Assembly: GCF_032854445.1 (NCBI RefSeq) | Contig: NC_088303.1 | Location: 36,251,265 to 36,315,264, forward strand | Source of the DNA: Liolophura sinensis | Taxonomy: Eukaryota; Mollusca; Polyplacophora; Chitonida; Chitonidae | DNA length: 64,000 nt | Reading direction: 5' to 3' | Program-made: the position numbers and the translations under genes | Notes under the pieces: generated by a model | What the model saw: the letters and a program-made list of their open reading frames with translations, nothing else | Database searches by the model: none | Told to the model about the DNA's origin: nothing | In this document: piece after piece, positions 10,761 through 22,305 of the stretch | Position numbering within the stretch: the stretch's first letter is position 1 | How the letters are laid out: every line of letters begins with the position of its first letter

Positions 10761-13700
10761 AGAACAAATGTAGTCCTCATTAAAATGTAAAGACTGTGAA
10801 AATGGTCCTCATACCGTCAAAGAGTTATTGTCACCAATTTCCTACAAACATCGAGAGTTGGAGAATGTACAAATTCCCTGTCCAAAGCTGGGTTTGAACC
10901 AGCATTTTAAGTGTCCTAGACATTGAAATCCATGTAGGAATAGTTACATTTGACTTACTATCATCCACACATGTAGATATGCATGCAAGGTCAATGGAAA
11001 GGCCAACATTTGCATTAACTGCTGCTTTGGTACAAGACGTTAACTGGATTGTACAGGTAAACATGTGCAAGTTTGAAATTACGCCGCAACATATCCAACA
11101 AAAAGTCAACACCACCTTGCACTCAGGGCTCTCAGTAAGTGAATGGATCAGGTTAAAAGTTAGGCTGTCAAATACTGAACTAACCAACACAAAAACAGAC
11201 TAAGTGACTTTAATGTAGACTGAGTTGCTTAATTGTTACAGCTAAATCCTGGCTAGGTCTGGAAACCAAGACCAATGTAACATACTTGGCATGGAGATAA
11301 TATAAAACTCTTAACCTTGGCATACATGAGGGCTTATGAAATGACTCAGCTGACCATATATGGTCCCTTTCATTGATGACTACACAACTTTAAGATTGAA
11401 CTGCATCTATGTAATGATAACAGTTCAAATCTTTTGCATATATGGGTGCATGCTTACAAAAACTTTGAGAATATAGGCCAATAGTTAACCCAAACTTAAA
11501 ACTTTACACTCGGGGGCTAAATGCATAGAAATTGATGAAGTTTGGAAATTTTGAAAAGAAACCAGATATATAACATAAGAGGTTTAGCTACATTTTCAAA
11601 GCATCTTCATCATTGAGACTACTGAAAACTATACATTAATTAATTACTCAATGATTTCCACTAAACTGATTAGCTGATCAAAAAAGATTAACCAGACAAT
11701 GAGGTCACTGTCAGATTTTCATACTAATTTTCAGTTTTTTACATGGTCATTACGTCAATGATGAGGCAGACTAAATACAAAACAGCTAAATACAAAACAC
11801 TTTTCTCAAAAAAAAAAATTGAAAAAACCCTATGCCTGAAAAGTTTCCTCAAATCAGTGCTGATCAACTCTTGGCATGGACTGCAATGGATGCTCAGCAG
11901 GAAGGCAATTTTAAATCTGTGATGGCATGTGTATACCGTATCGACTTAGGGGTGAATGATGCAAAAGACACCCAGCAAGACACCTAAACTAGACAAAGCT
12001 TTGAAATGTTTTTGTCAAGGACCAAGGTCATCCATCCTTGCACCAGCACCTCATCTCACTTGTGTGGCAAAGATGGCACATGTGAATATGTGTTTTGAGG
12101 TTCGCATCTGAGGCCGTTCCCGCATGTCAAATTCATTCAGAGATACGTTCAATAGGATTATTGTTCGCAAAAAATCTTTGATATCAAAACACAACCAGTG
12201 TGATAAAGTAGAAGACGTCTGATATAAAAATAACAGATAATTACAGAAATCCACAAGCCACACCCCCAATAAAAACAAGTAATACATTTAAGAGGCAGTG
12301 AACTAAGCCATGCTTTCAGGCAAACAACCTATTCAAGCTAGATTGCTGACCTTCTCATACGTTTCCATGGTAACAATGCTCTTGGCAGTAAATGCTTATT
12401 AAATAAAAAAAGGTTTGTCAAATTCTTAAACAAAGTGTCTGCAAGAAGATAATGGTTAATACATTTGATTTATGCACCAATCTTCTTCTATTGTTTTAAT
12501 CTTGATTTCAAACCATGTTCCAGTATGATAGAAAATCTGGATTTTTATCCCTGAAATAAGGATGTCTAAAATAATCCCCTGCCTCTTGAAACTAAATATC
12601 TATTTAGTTAGAGTTTCAGGTGATACTAGTTCAAAGATATTATGTTTTATGTTCATTCATTCCCACTCAAATGCACTGAAATGATTACTGTTTCAGTATT
12701 AATTTCTTTCAGTTGTTCCTGACACAAGAAAAGCGTTAAATATCATCTTTTTTATATAGACAAGGGGCACGGCGAGAGGGGATGGAACGGAGGGAGTTAG
12801 AAAATGACAGCATGGGCACAAAGATGTATACTGTACACATTCACTGGACTAAAGCTTTGTTTCGTCGGACCCAGTCCACTTCCGAAGATCACAAGCTGGA
12901 ATTACCTTGATCTACAGTGGCTCAGTTGTTTGGCTGCGACTAAGTCAGGAGATTTATCGGGTAATACACTGCAATAGACTGGAAAAGGGCGAAGTTTACT
13001 CTGCTTTCATCCACCCCTGCACCTGGCTGCCATTCCACAAGAGGGTATGGCACTGAATGTTAAGCAAAAAAAGCCTCCCCCGCCATAGTCTTATTTCATA
13101 AGAAACAATTAAACATGTCTCACGTCTTTAAAATAAAGAGCTTAAAAGCTGTGGCAACCACACAATCTAAGATGGCCTACAATAATCTTATTGGTTTAGT
13201 TAAATAGGGTGAGGAAAACCAGTCCTATTATTACCTTAGATGACCTTAAGCCATGCACTGTGTATACATGAACTTGATTATAAACTTTTCAAAATATGCC
13301 TTGTGCACAAGGGAAAAAAACCAAAGATGGTTAACAACAGACATACTGATTTTTGTAGCGGGACAGAAATCAACTGTAGTGGTTCTCTCAATGATCTTGA
13401 GCCACTGCGTAAAATATGAAATTGATTGCTTGAAAACTGATAAAGATGTCTTGTTCAGAATTAAGACCTGAAGGGGCGAGGCCAGGGGGGAGGGGGGGTC
13501 GGTTGCAGAATAGAAAAGATGGCCGTCGATGAGTCTCGAAAGGCTATCTCAACACCAGTTCTCTCGCTCAAACCGATGTGCAAGTACAGGTGTGAACTTG
13601 ATTAATTGAAAACCGTTGAAGATATCTTGTTCACAAGGTCAGGTGTGACAAGATCAAGTGTGACAGACAAATGGAAACTGGCATGGACTCATGGACCCAC

Positions 13701-14287
13701 TGAGAGCATCGGCATCCTGTAGTCACCACTTTTATGGCAGGGGACAAAAAATCAATCCAAACCACATTCTGACAACATAACTCAGTGCAAGGAAGATTTC
13801 TGTTAAGCTGATAATGTGAAATAACAACATGGGTTATTTATGATATTTACACAATGGAGAGTTGAGGGTCAGACCTTCAACATGCTACAAAGGTCAGAGT
13901 TTAACATCTTTTTTTTTCTTCACAGCTTCTATTCTCTGATGGAAAATACAGGAAGGATGACAGAAAAAATGAGAAATTTAATCAAATTAAATCAAAGGAA
14001 TCCATTACCTGTATAAAGCATGGACTTCTGAAGAATTTCGCTATCTTGAAACGTTAAATTCATTCCCTAATACTCACATATATGTCTCAAAAAACTTTCA
14101 GCTGCCTGAATTATAAAAGATGGTTACACATTAAAGCTGACATAAAATACAATGCCTTCAACCCTGAATAGGCTGACAGAAAAAAACCAATTTAATTATA
14201 AATTTCGAAGATGCTTCTCAGATTATTTGATACAAGTTATTTGATACAACTACAGACCCGAAATAAAACTGAATAATCATCAAATTT

Positions 14288-14344
14288 GTGGGAAATGTGG
14301 ACTGTGGGAAATGTGGACTGTGGGAAGTGGGAAATGTGGACTAT
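14288..14344. repeat. Short tandem array, 16-bp unit (copy 1)
   Basis: About 3.5 units of GGGAAATGTGGACTGT. It is preceded by the same flank (GAATAATCATCAAATTTGTG) as the larger array at 15469-15613. Confidence 0.92.
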
Positions 14345-14580
14345 CACAGCAATTGTCCTTGTTAAAGACATATTTACGTGATATAATAAAAAAGTGGGTT
14401 TCTAAATTTACTATTATTATTTATTTTATTTGTTTTCTGTTGTCTCTTATGATGAGAATGAAACCATAAAGCACCAAAATTACTGTTAAATCTTAAAGTC
14501 TTCATGCTTGACGTGATCCAAACTGAACCTGCTTCTCACAATGACAAAATGTTGTTAACTCTCAGGTTGTAATTTCTAGT

Positions 14581-14742
14581 CAATGAAGCCAGTACTCAAT
14601 GCCAGTACTCCATGAAGCCAGTGCTCAATGAAGCCAGTACTCAATGAAGCCAGTACTCAATGAAGCCAGTACTCAATGCAGCCAGAATTCAATGCAGCCA
14701 GTACTCAATGCAGCCAGTATTCAATGCAGCCAGTACTCAAAA
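14581..14742. repeat. Tandem array, 16-bp unit
   Basis: About 10 copies of CAATGAAGCCAGTACT, with a CAATGCAGCCAGTATT variant in the second half. Located in intron 3. Confidence 0.95.
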
Positions 14743-15468
14743 ACAAGCCAAGAATGAACTCGCACATGCACATGTAACCTTGAATTAGGACAGAATTTCA
14801 TATTACCAAAGGTCTGAATTCCAAAATACTTTTTGTTTACACATGTTTACATATGTTGCATCCAATTAAACATTCTTTTTTTCCTAGGTCTTGTGGAATT
14901 ATATATACACGTATTATCACAAATTGTAAAAAAATTGTCCACCACTGAATAGGCATAAAATTCTACATCATCAGGCTACCATCAGACATTAAGTTAGCAT
15001 CATTTCCATGGCAACGACTGATGCTGAATATTTCCATTCATCCCAGAAGATAGGACATTTGGAGATACAGGAAATGGCTGTGTCACAGTGCAGGTATTTT
15101 TAGCCTATCTGCCAAAGGCTGCCATCAGTCGCTTATGAAACAGCTATTTTAAAACAGGCATAAATCAATTCTTAGAGCTGGGGAAAAATGTTGATGATAA
15201 CCAGGCTTTTTCAGCTGTAAATTCTCAGTTAGGGATGAATTTCACTGCAGAATAACAACCTCAGTCCAACCATCAGCTCAAGCAAATCTGTTTAAATTGC
15301 ATTTCATTTGGTTAAAAGGGGATTTAAAAAAAAACTAAAGATTGGGATGTTCACAGGTGGATGTACAATAACCACATGTATAAATATCAGACCCACAGCC
15401 ACTTTTGAGGCAACTATTAACTACAGACCTGAAAGGTATAAAAATAAACCTGAATAATCATCAAATTT

Positions 15469-15613
15469 GTGGGAAATGTGGACTGTGGGAAATTTGGACT
15501 GTGGGAAATGTGGACTGTGGGAAATGTGGACCGTGGGGAATGTGAACTGTGGGAAATGTGGACTGTGGGAAATGTGGAATGTGGGGAATGTGGTCTGTGG
15601 GAAATGTGGACTA
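15469..15613. repeat. Tandem array, 16-bp unit (copy 2)
   Basis: About nine copies of GGGAAATGTGGACTGT, the same unit and left flank as the 14288-14344 array. It ends about 130 bp from exon 3 of the minus-strand gene. The open frames on both strands are repeat artefacts. Confidence 0.95.
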
Positions 15614-15744
15614 GATTCCATATACTAAACGCAGGTCTTCATTTCATTCCATGTCAACTGGGGTCTTCTTGCACTCATAGAAGAACACACATAAAATAAA
15701 GATGAGTGACTGACTAGTGGAAAGTAACAACACGATCAACTTAC

Positions 15745-15789
15745 CTGTGTATTAACATATCTGGCAAACCACAATCTTCCTGGCGACTC
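15745..15789 (-). CDS. KIAA0513: KIAA0513 homologue, coding exon 3 (45 nt)
   Basis: A micro-exon of 15 codons read from the reverse strand: ESPGRLWFARYVNTQ. It matches the GREWFARYVSAQ segment of KIAA0513. The acceptor is GTTGTGACAG (AG complement at 15790-15791). The donor is CAG|GTAAGT with the intron starting at 15744. It enters and leaves in phase 0, joining KFGEMTQ upstream to RVNSKNV downstream. Confidence 0.93.
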
Positions 15790-15844
15790 CTGTCACAACA
15801 ACAACAGTTCATTAAACAGGTTTCATCAGGCATACAGTTATAGA

Positions 15845-16112
15845 TTTATTTATATGTTTAAATGGCACTGAGCATGGTAATAAATTTTTCACTCACTTTT
15901 ACTCTAGCTTACAGGCAGTCGTAAGGTTTGCAGATGCCAAAAACCAAGGGCCAAACCACCTTTATCAGGTACTGTAACTGACTTCCTCGTTTTAAAATCG
16001 ACATCCAAACCAGCAAGAGCTGGATTCGAGCCTTGTCTTCAATGATTGTAAATTATAAATTTGCTACAGTGAGAACAAACCCTTTAGCTGACTGAGCCAG
16101 TGAGGACCCCTT
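15845..16112 (-). mobile_element. SINE family C (older tRNA-derived family)
   Basis: Read on the reverse strand the head is CTCACTGGCTCAGTCAGCTA (A-box-like), followed about 70 bases later by AGGCTCGAATCCAGCTC (B-box-like). The element ends in an AAATAAAT-type tail near 15845. The head resembles the copies at 48645-48887 and 49995-51556 and differs from family A. It is diverged. Confidence 0.75.
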
Positions 16113-16251
16113 AGACATTTGATACTGTAGACAAAATGTGAAACTGATTACATCAGTGGACAATCAGTTATATGCAATACTACCATAGTTCCATCATGTT
16201 TAAATGCTTATGCCTCAAATACATGTAAACTTCTACAACTGCATACCACAA

Positions 16252-16440
16252 TTTATTTATTTATTTATTTGATCTGCCAGTATTATGGTGGGAGGAAACC
16301 AGGCTGCGCTTGGGGTAAACCTACGACCATCTGTAGGTTGCTGAAAGACTTCCCTACATACGGCTAGAGAGGAAGCCAGCATGAGCTGGATTTGATCTCA
16401 AAGCAAAGGCACTGGTGAGAGGCTCCACTGTGGCCACAGT
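16252..16440 (-). mobile_element. SINE family A, partly deleted
   Basis: Tail complement TTTATTTATTTATTTGATC runs directly into the CAGTATTATGGTGGGAGG block, so the GTGAAATATTCTTGAGTACG segment is missing. The B-box region is decayed. Confidence 0.88.
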
Positions 16441-16695
16441 ACCACAATTCAAGGTAGATGCAGCAGTCATGTCATCAATTCTTTGAGTCCAACATTATGC
16501 ATGATTATGCATGCAAATTCAGGTGAAAAAGGATAAAAAAAAGAGAAAAATGAAACATGTAACAGATGTTGATATTCCAACACACATGTACCTTCTACAA
16601 CCATGTATTTTATTCTAATTTATATATAAAATGAAAATGCATATAGAAAATGAATATGTATATTGCTGACAAGACAAAAATATAGTCAAACATAC

Positions 16696-16744
16696 CTGAG
16701 TCATCTCTCCAAATTTAGCTTTTAATGTCTGTGAAATCTCTTCC
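16696..16744 (-). CDS. KIAA0513: KIAA0513 homologue, coding exon 2 (49 nt)
   Basis: The reverse strand gives EEISQTLKAKFGEMTQ after one base that completes the Glu codon begun in the large exon. It matches the EEKAKFGEL block of KIAA0513. The acceptor is TTATTGAAG (AG complement at 16745-16746). The donor is CAG|GTATG (16691-16695 complement). Phase in is 2 and phase out is 0, consistent with both neighbours. Confidence 0.93.
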
Positions 16745-17540
16745 CTTCAATAAAAGAAAATAATTAATGACACACACTGATTATTACATTTGTCTTTCAA
16801 CATCTGTTTTTGTTCTTTAACTACCATGTCCCTCTATATACCCACACATTTACAATGCCCTATAGCTGTATACACTGGCATTGCTGGAGATGACCCTGGG
16901 GATGCTCTGTCATTACACTCAATCCAAGCATGCTGACAAAGATCTAGTTTTCTAGGCAGAACTAATTCCTTAACCTCATAGTCTTAAGACTTTAACCACT
17001 GAAACTGTTTTAGGTTATACTCAAAATAAGAGCTGTTACAGATTTTATATTGGAGATACAAGATGTGTCACTCAGTGGTGAAAATATTTATTTAAGTTCC
17101 CCACATATTTTCAGACATGAAAAGAGATATTAAATGACTATACATCACTATCCCTTGTGTTCTACTCAAGATAGGTATATGACCATGTTTATACATGTCA
17201 ATAAAGTAAAGCTATTAAAGATCTTACTGTTGACAAACAACAACCAGAGATGTAAATCTATGAGAAGATATAAATAAAAAAACATTTTCAGGTTGTAATA
17301 ATTGAAAATGAAGTCATCTTCATGTACATGTGCCTACTGTAACATGAAAACATAACCACATTATCACTTTATATCTGGGCTACCACTATCTACAATCTCT
17401 ATGATTCGCGCCTCTACGAAGATCTATTCATTGTGGTCAATTGGAACCAATTTATCTCCATTGAAACTCTAGAAATTGCTTGCAGTTGCACTTAACCTAT
17501 CCACTCTTACAGGACTTCCAATATATGTGCGATTGCATGC

Positions 17541-17634
17541 TATCAAGCAACGGAAAGGCAATCAAGCAACGGAAAGGGAGAAAGGCAATCAAGCAACGGA
17601 AAGGCAATCAAGCTACGGAAAGGCAATTAAGCAC
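17541..17634. repeat. Short tandem array, about 19-bp unit
   Basis: About five copies of ATCAAGCAACGGAAAGGCA, with one internally expanded GGAGAAAGGCA unit. Confidence 0.93.
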
Positions 17635-17690
17635 TTTTAATGACTTGGCCATGGTCTGCTCCCTGTAATCATGTACTTACAGAATACATA

Positions 17691-17943
17691 TTTATTTACT
17701 TATTTGATTGGTGTTTTAATCAATCAAGAATGTTTCTGGTGGTCAACATTATTTTGGGAGCAAACCAGGCAGAGCCTGGGGAGGCCCACAATCATCTGCA
17801 GGTTGCTGACAAACCTTCCCACATACAGCTGGAGAGGAAGCCAGCATAAGCTGCACTTGAACTCACAACAACTGCATTGGTGAGAGGCACCTGGGGTCAT
17901 TACACCACATTGTCACAGTAACCACCTCGGCCATGGAGCCCCA
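17691..17943 (-). mobile_element. SINE family A, near full length, diverged
   Basis: Reverse copy with tail complement, the TGCAGGTTGCTGACAAACC block, B-box complement CACTTGAACTCACAACAACT, and a head ending GGCCATGGAGCCCC. Substitutions are frequent. Confidence 0.9.
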
Positions 17944-18954
17944 GCACACAGTTACCCAACAAGTATCTAACTGAGTCATTTTCCTCAACTTCTAAATGCC
18001 ACTGAAAGTACTCCTAGTCTACCCAATAGGCTGAGAAATTACCATGAGTAAAAACAAATGACCTAGATTCAGACAGTTGGCCTATTTTCCTTGCCTTCTT
18101 TCTGATGTTCATAAGAAAGGAGGCCTGATAATTGCATGCTAATTATTTGTTTCCTCTGACCTGGGATACTAAATGACAGGGATACTATATGACAGGGATA
18201 TAATATGACACGGAAGTAAAGCGCCCCTTGTTTTCAGGGCACACAAGTTAAAATCTCCTCCTCAATGAGTCTTGCGAGATCAGTTGTGAGACCGCTGGAT
18301 CCAAAGTTAAGGTCTTCAATGCCTTTTTCTCCGTTTTTCTGCGTCTTGAATTATCCAGTAATGATGTCGTAAGGAAAGGTCGATCAGCCAAGCAGGTTAC
18401 TGTACTATTACTTTTGACAAACAAATTACATTTAGTTAATTTTGATATCAATACGTCCAAATTTTCCCAAACACACTTGTAGTTGTATATCTCCTTGCCA
18501 CTGCCAAGGTCAACATGGTGGTGGAAGAAGTCCATTGATGATATAAAACAGTGCGATCGGGGCTGCAATGGGTCTGAAACTAAGAGTAGTGTTGTAGATT
18601 ATGTATTAACTGTTTCGGCTATGTATGACTTTCATAGTACAGTGATTTTAACAGCTTTGGTTTGCTGACAGTTGGGTACAAAAACGACAGTTTGTGTTTT
18701 TTCTCTCCTAGCGGTTGTGTGATGGACTTTTTACAGGGTAATCCATTATGCTGTAAAGTCCAAAACTTTGATGATCTTGAAAAGCTAGTTTATCAGTATA
18801 AATACATGTAGCTGTCAATCTTATCTTTATTTATGGAATGTGAATTATCTTTGTACTTAGCATGATTTAGCTGATAGTGGAGGCTGAAGGTTGAACTTGG
18901 AAGTACTTTTTTCCAATATTTATTCATGTTGTTGCTGTTGTTTGGGCACTTGCG

Positions 18955-19732
18955 GTAAGGGATCTCCTGATGTCAGATATTGGCAAATTTGTTTTCGACC
19001 ATATCTTGCTTTGTACTAAACATAGCCCAACAATAAAAGTCTCAAAATAAGCATCAAACAGTGAATATAAAAAACATATATAAAACCACCAGTACATATA
19101 AGTAAGATTAATCTAATTATGATCAAGGAGCATGGACTAGAACCTGTATATCTCTTATACATGTATATTTCTAATATACATGTATAAGCAATTAACACTC
19201 ATGCATTAATATAGGGCACCCAACCTGTACTTTTGCAAAATATTGTATTTTATGCCACTCAACCGCTAAAGAAATGTTACCGATTTTAATGTGCAAACTT
19301 AAGATGATTAATTTGAGACTTGTTGTTGTCAGAAATGTCCTAAAATGTGAGTAGCGGGCCCGAGAGGGCTACACATGGCTTATTTTGTGCCGTAGTATGC
19401 CTCATTACGTTTAAATTTTAGAAAGCTCTGCATATTCTTGTCCACGCCATAGTCTTACAATATAATGTCATATAATTAGAAAAGGTTTAACTAGTGTATA
19501 GTCTTGTTATGGTACTTATGTTATCTGACGATTTTTTTTGATGATACAGTCAATTACAAAGATACAGTCAATTACAAAGATGCAGTCAATTACAAAGATA
19601 CAGTCAATTACAAAGGTACAGTCAATTACAAAGATGCAGTCAATTACAAAGATACAGTCAATTACAAAGATGCAGTCAATTACAAAGATACAGTCAATTA
19701 CAAATGTGCACATTTTTGGACAAATGCCACAT
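18955..19732 (+). mobile_element. Dispersed repeat of unknown class, copy 1
   Basis: Shares a long diverged match with 55027-55993 in the same orientation. Shared blocks include TCTCCTGATGTCAGATATT, TAGCCCAACAATAAAA, AAGATTAATCTAATTATG, GTGTATAGTCTTG and AAATGCCACATCA. No open frame, terminal repeat or clear tail is visible. It contains an 18-bp tandem array that copy 2 lacks. It could be a decayed transposon or a segmental duplication. Confidence 0.82.
19543..19704. repeat. Tandem array, 18-bp unit, nine copies
   Basis: Nine near-perfect copies of GATACAGTCAATTACAAA inside the dispersed repeat. At the equivalent point in the other copy (about 55944) only a single GATAGTCAAACACATA-like stretch is present. 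The array is therefore an expansion within the element. Since 18 is a multiple of three, both strands stay open in several frames. Confidence 0.95.
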
Positions 19733-19738
19733 CAGAGG

Positions 19739-19860
19739 GCTGTTTCTCAAAGGGGTCCTAACATCACGCCGGTCGCAAATACCAAGGTGGCATATCCCGT
19801 CAGTATGAGACGTCATGGTGATTAGGCCAGTGTAACGTTACGACCCCTTTGAGAAACAGC
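19739..19860. mobile_element. MITE-like element with 19-bp terminal inverted repeats
   Basis: GCTGTTTCTCAAAGGGGTC at 19739-19757 is matched perfectly in inverted orientation by 19842-19860. The 122-bp interior has no coding capacity. This is the structure of a non-autonomous DNA transposon. It abuts the end of the dispersed repeat. I cannot define a target duplication or superfamily with confidence. Confidence 0.78.
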
Positions 19861-22162
19861 ACCCTGGATACTCTTTAACTTTCAGAAATTAAATCGTAGT
19901 TTACTCAATGGCTGTCATATTGTATCCCAGCTATAACTTTAGAAGTACAATACCTGAAACCAAAACTACCAACTAGAAATAGCAAGGTATAATTATACTC
20001 AAGGATGAGCTTGAATCCACATCTGTAATTTAATGCCCAGTAGAAAGAGCAGGACAAATGAGGCAATTTGTACAAATCAATAAAGACCCTAGAAAAAGTC
20101 ACACAATCTCTCTTCTCACTTTTTCAAAAGTGAGACCCTTTTACTGAACCATCCGGACAGCTTTCTACACTAGAAAAAATAAACCAACAAGAGTGCAGTT
20201 TTTGCTGAGGAAGAAAATGAGGGCAAACTTTAATACTTCTACTTTTACTTTCTTTTAGCCTTTATCTTTCCATTCTGAGAGCTTTCACTCAAATTTCTGT
20301 CCCCATTATCTTCTACTACAAAGGACAAGACTAAAACATATAAATTCACAAGAGTGGTTTAACATGAATTTCATCTAGCTGAAATGTGACCAAAAAGAAA
20401 CAGAGAGAATGACCCCCAAAGGACCAATCCAATTATCCAAAACACGCTGGCAAAGTAATATAAACATCGGCATACAATTTACAGCAGAAGTCTTACCCTA
20501 GATTTTCTAGCCAAACAACAGAAAATCAATTTCTTAGTACCATCATTACAAAACCAAAAAAAAAAAAAAAAAGACATCTTGTAAACTCCAATCATGTTGT
20601 AGACCCAATGAAAAGAAAATCCTTGCAGTTCAGACAGTAAATAAAAAGATAGATATGTATAGTTCACCGATGACAAGGCTGGGTAAGCTTGTTTGAAGTA
20701 GCCGCTCCTGTACTGGGCAGACTTCTGGCCTAAAACTTTCTGCCATTCAGTAACTGATCAGTTTGTTCAAATACATGTAGCAATTAGGAAGATTCAAAAG
20801 GGCAGACCTGTCTTTTGTATAGGCAAAACGGAAATAAATGTCACATGGCTTTATTTTCCCCACAGGATGTTTTACTCAAGGCAAACTGTCTTCTTCTTCT
20901 TTTTCTTCCAGTGTATGACTACATTTTGCAGAACACAATTTTCTATAACCTATATGTACACTGGGAAATCACTATTTTATCTCGATGTAAATTTGTAGTA
21001 AGCAAAGAGATTGCATCAAAAACAATTTTTTTTAAATTTCAACTGCATGCCTTGTTCTCTCATTTCAACATAATTAATCCTTTTGGTGAGGAAAATTTTC
21101 CAAATTTTGAGCGTCACACAATTACAAGGTAAGTGCATGTATTTTTTTTTATATATTAAGATTTGAGGGGTTAAATGCTGTCAGCCCTCTTGCGAAGTTC
21201 TCTATGCTAAATGAAAAAATAGTTTTGTTTCCTGACAACACATTCAACATACCCGCTTTTCATACTGATTCTTCAGCTTTAATGGCAGGATTTAATGTCA
21301 TGCACTTATGGATTTACGGAGGTAAAAATGCCATCAGTGGACATAAGTCAGCATACTGGTCGCGCAAGCCCCACACAATATCGCGGGCAATTTTCTTCTC
21401 ACAGCACATAACCACCACTTATGTTTCCACTATCTCCAGTGTATCCATCAAAATCCTCTTGTAAATATGGCTGTTTTCACAAGACTTGACACAGGAGAGG
21501 ATATACACTTAAGCCATGCCATTATCTCCGCGTGGACACTTGTCACTGTGTCAAGTCCTTCACAGCTGTACATCTCCCTCATGGCTGACTGGCCCCAGCA
21601 GGACTGACATCCAGGGCTCATTCAACTCCATTTGCCACATAACATCTTAATAATTTGTATGCATATGGAAATTCCATGCGATTTATTTGGTCCTTAACAG
21701 AGGAAGCTAATCACACTTTCTTCATTCTGGTGCTGATATCACCAGGTTCTGAAAGCATTTTCAGAATATCACACTTTGGCCACTGTTAAATGTTTGTTTC
21801 TCAAAGCCCTCTCAAGTGTAATATGTCAGACCAAATACTAAATATACAGGCAGGACATTGTAAAGAAGAATTTACAGACACCATATTTGAAAATTGATAA
21901 TTATCACATTTAACATCACTATTTTTACACACAGAGTGAGGTCCATGAGAAACTGCAAATAAATTAACAATGGCCTCAAAGGGATACAGACTTGATTCTG
22001 ATTGACTGGTGTTTATAGAGATAGGCAAGTTTAGGCTATACCCAGATAAGGCAGATTTATTCAAGCGTGATCAAAAATGCACAGTTTAACCCTGGCAACC
22101 CTATCTCCACTGTCAGCCAATCAGCATCGATTCCATATCCCTTTAAGATGGAAGTGTAATGT

Positions 22163-22305
22163 ACACAGAGCCCAGGGGAAACCCGCAACCATCTGCAGGT
22201 TGCTGCAGACCTTCCCACGCACGGCCGGAGAGGAAGCCAACATGAGCTGGACTTGAACTCATAGCGACCGCATTGGTGAGAGGCTCCTGGGTCATTATGC
22301 TGCTA
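22163..22305 (-). mobile_element. SINE family A, head half only
   Basis: Starts within the AGAGCCCAGGGGAAACCCG block, includes TGCAGGTTGCTGCAGACC and B-box complement GGACTTGAACTCATAGCGAC, and ends at GGGTCATTATGCTGCT. Both the tail and the extreme head are missing. Confidence 0.9.

Larger units (their letters stand above)
1504..15744 (-). other. Intron 3 of the KIAA0513 homologue (14.2 kb)
   Basis: It is bounded by the GTAAGT donor at 15744 (complement) and the TTTTGCAG acceptor at 1504-1505. It holds the repeats listed separately. Within it, 2250-4010, 4130-4720, 4820-7048, 8060-8600, 8900-9130, 9355-10525, 10765-14280 and 14745-15420 show only unassigned AT-rich DNA. There are scattered microsatellite stubs and a C-run at 2281-2293. 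Short open frames in these stretches have no recognisable similarity or splice context. Confidence 0.75.
15790..16695 (-). other. Intron 2 of the KIAA0513 homologue
   Basis: A 906-bp intron (GTATGT donor, CAG acceptor) almost entirely made of two reverse-oriented SINEs of different families. About 16445-16690 is unassigned AT-rich sequence. Confidence 0.85.
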
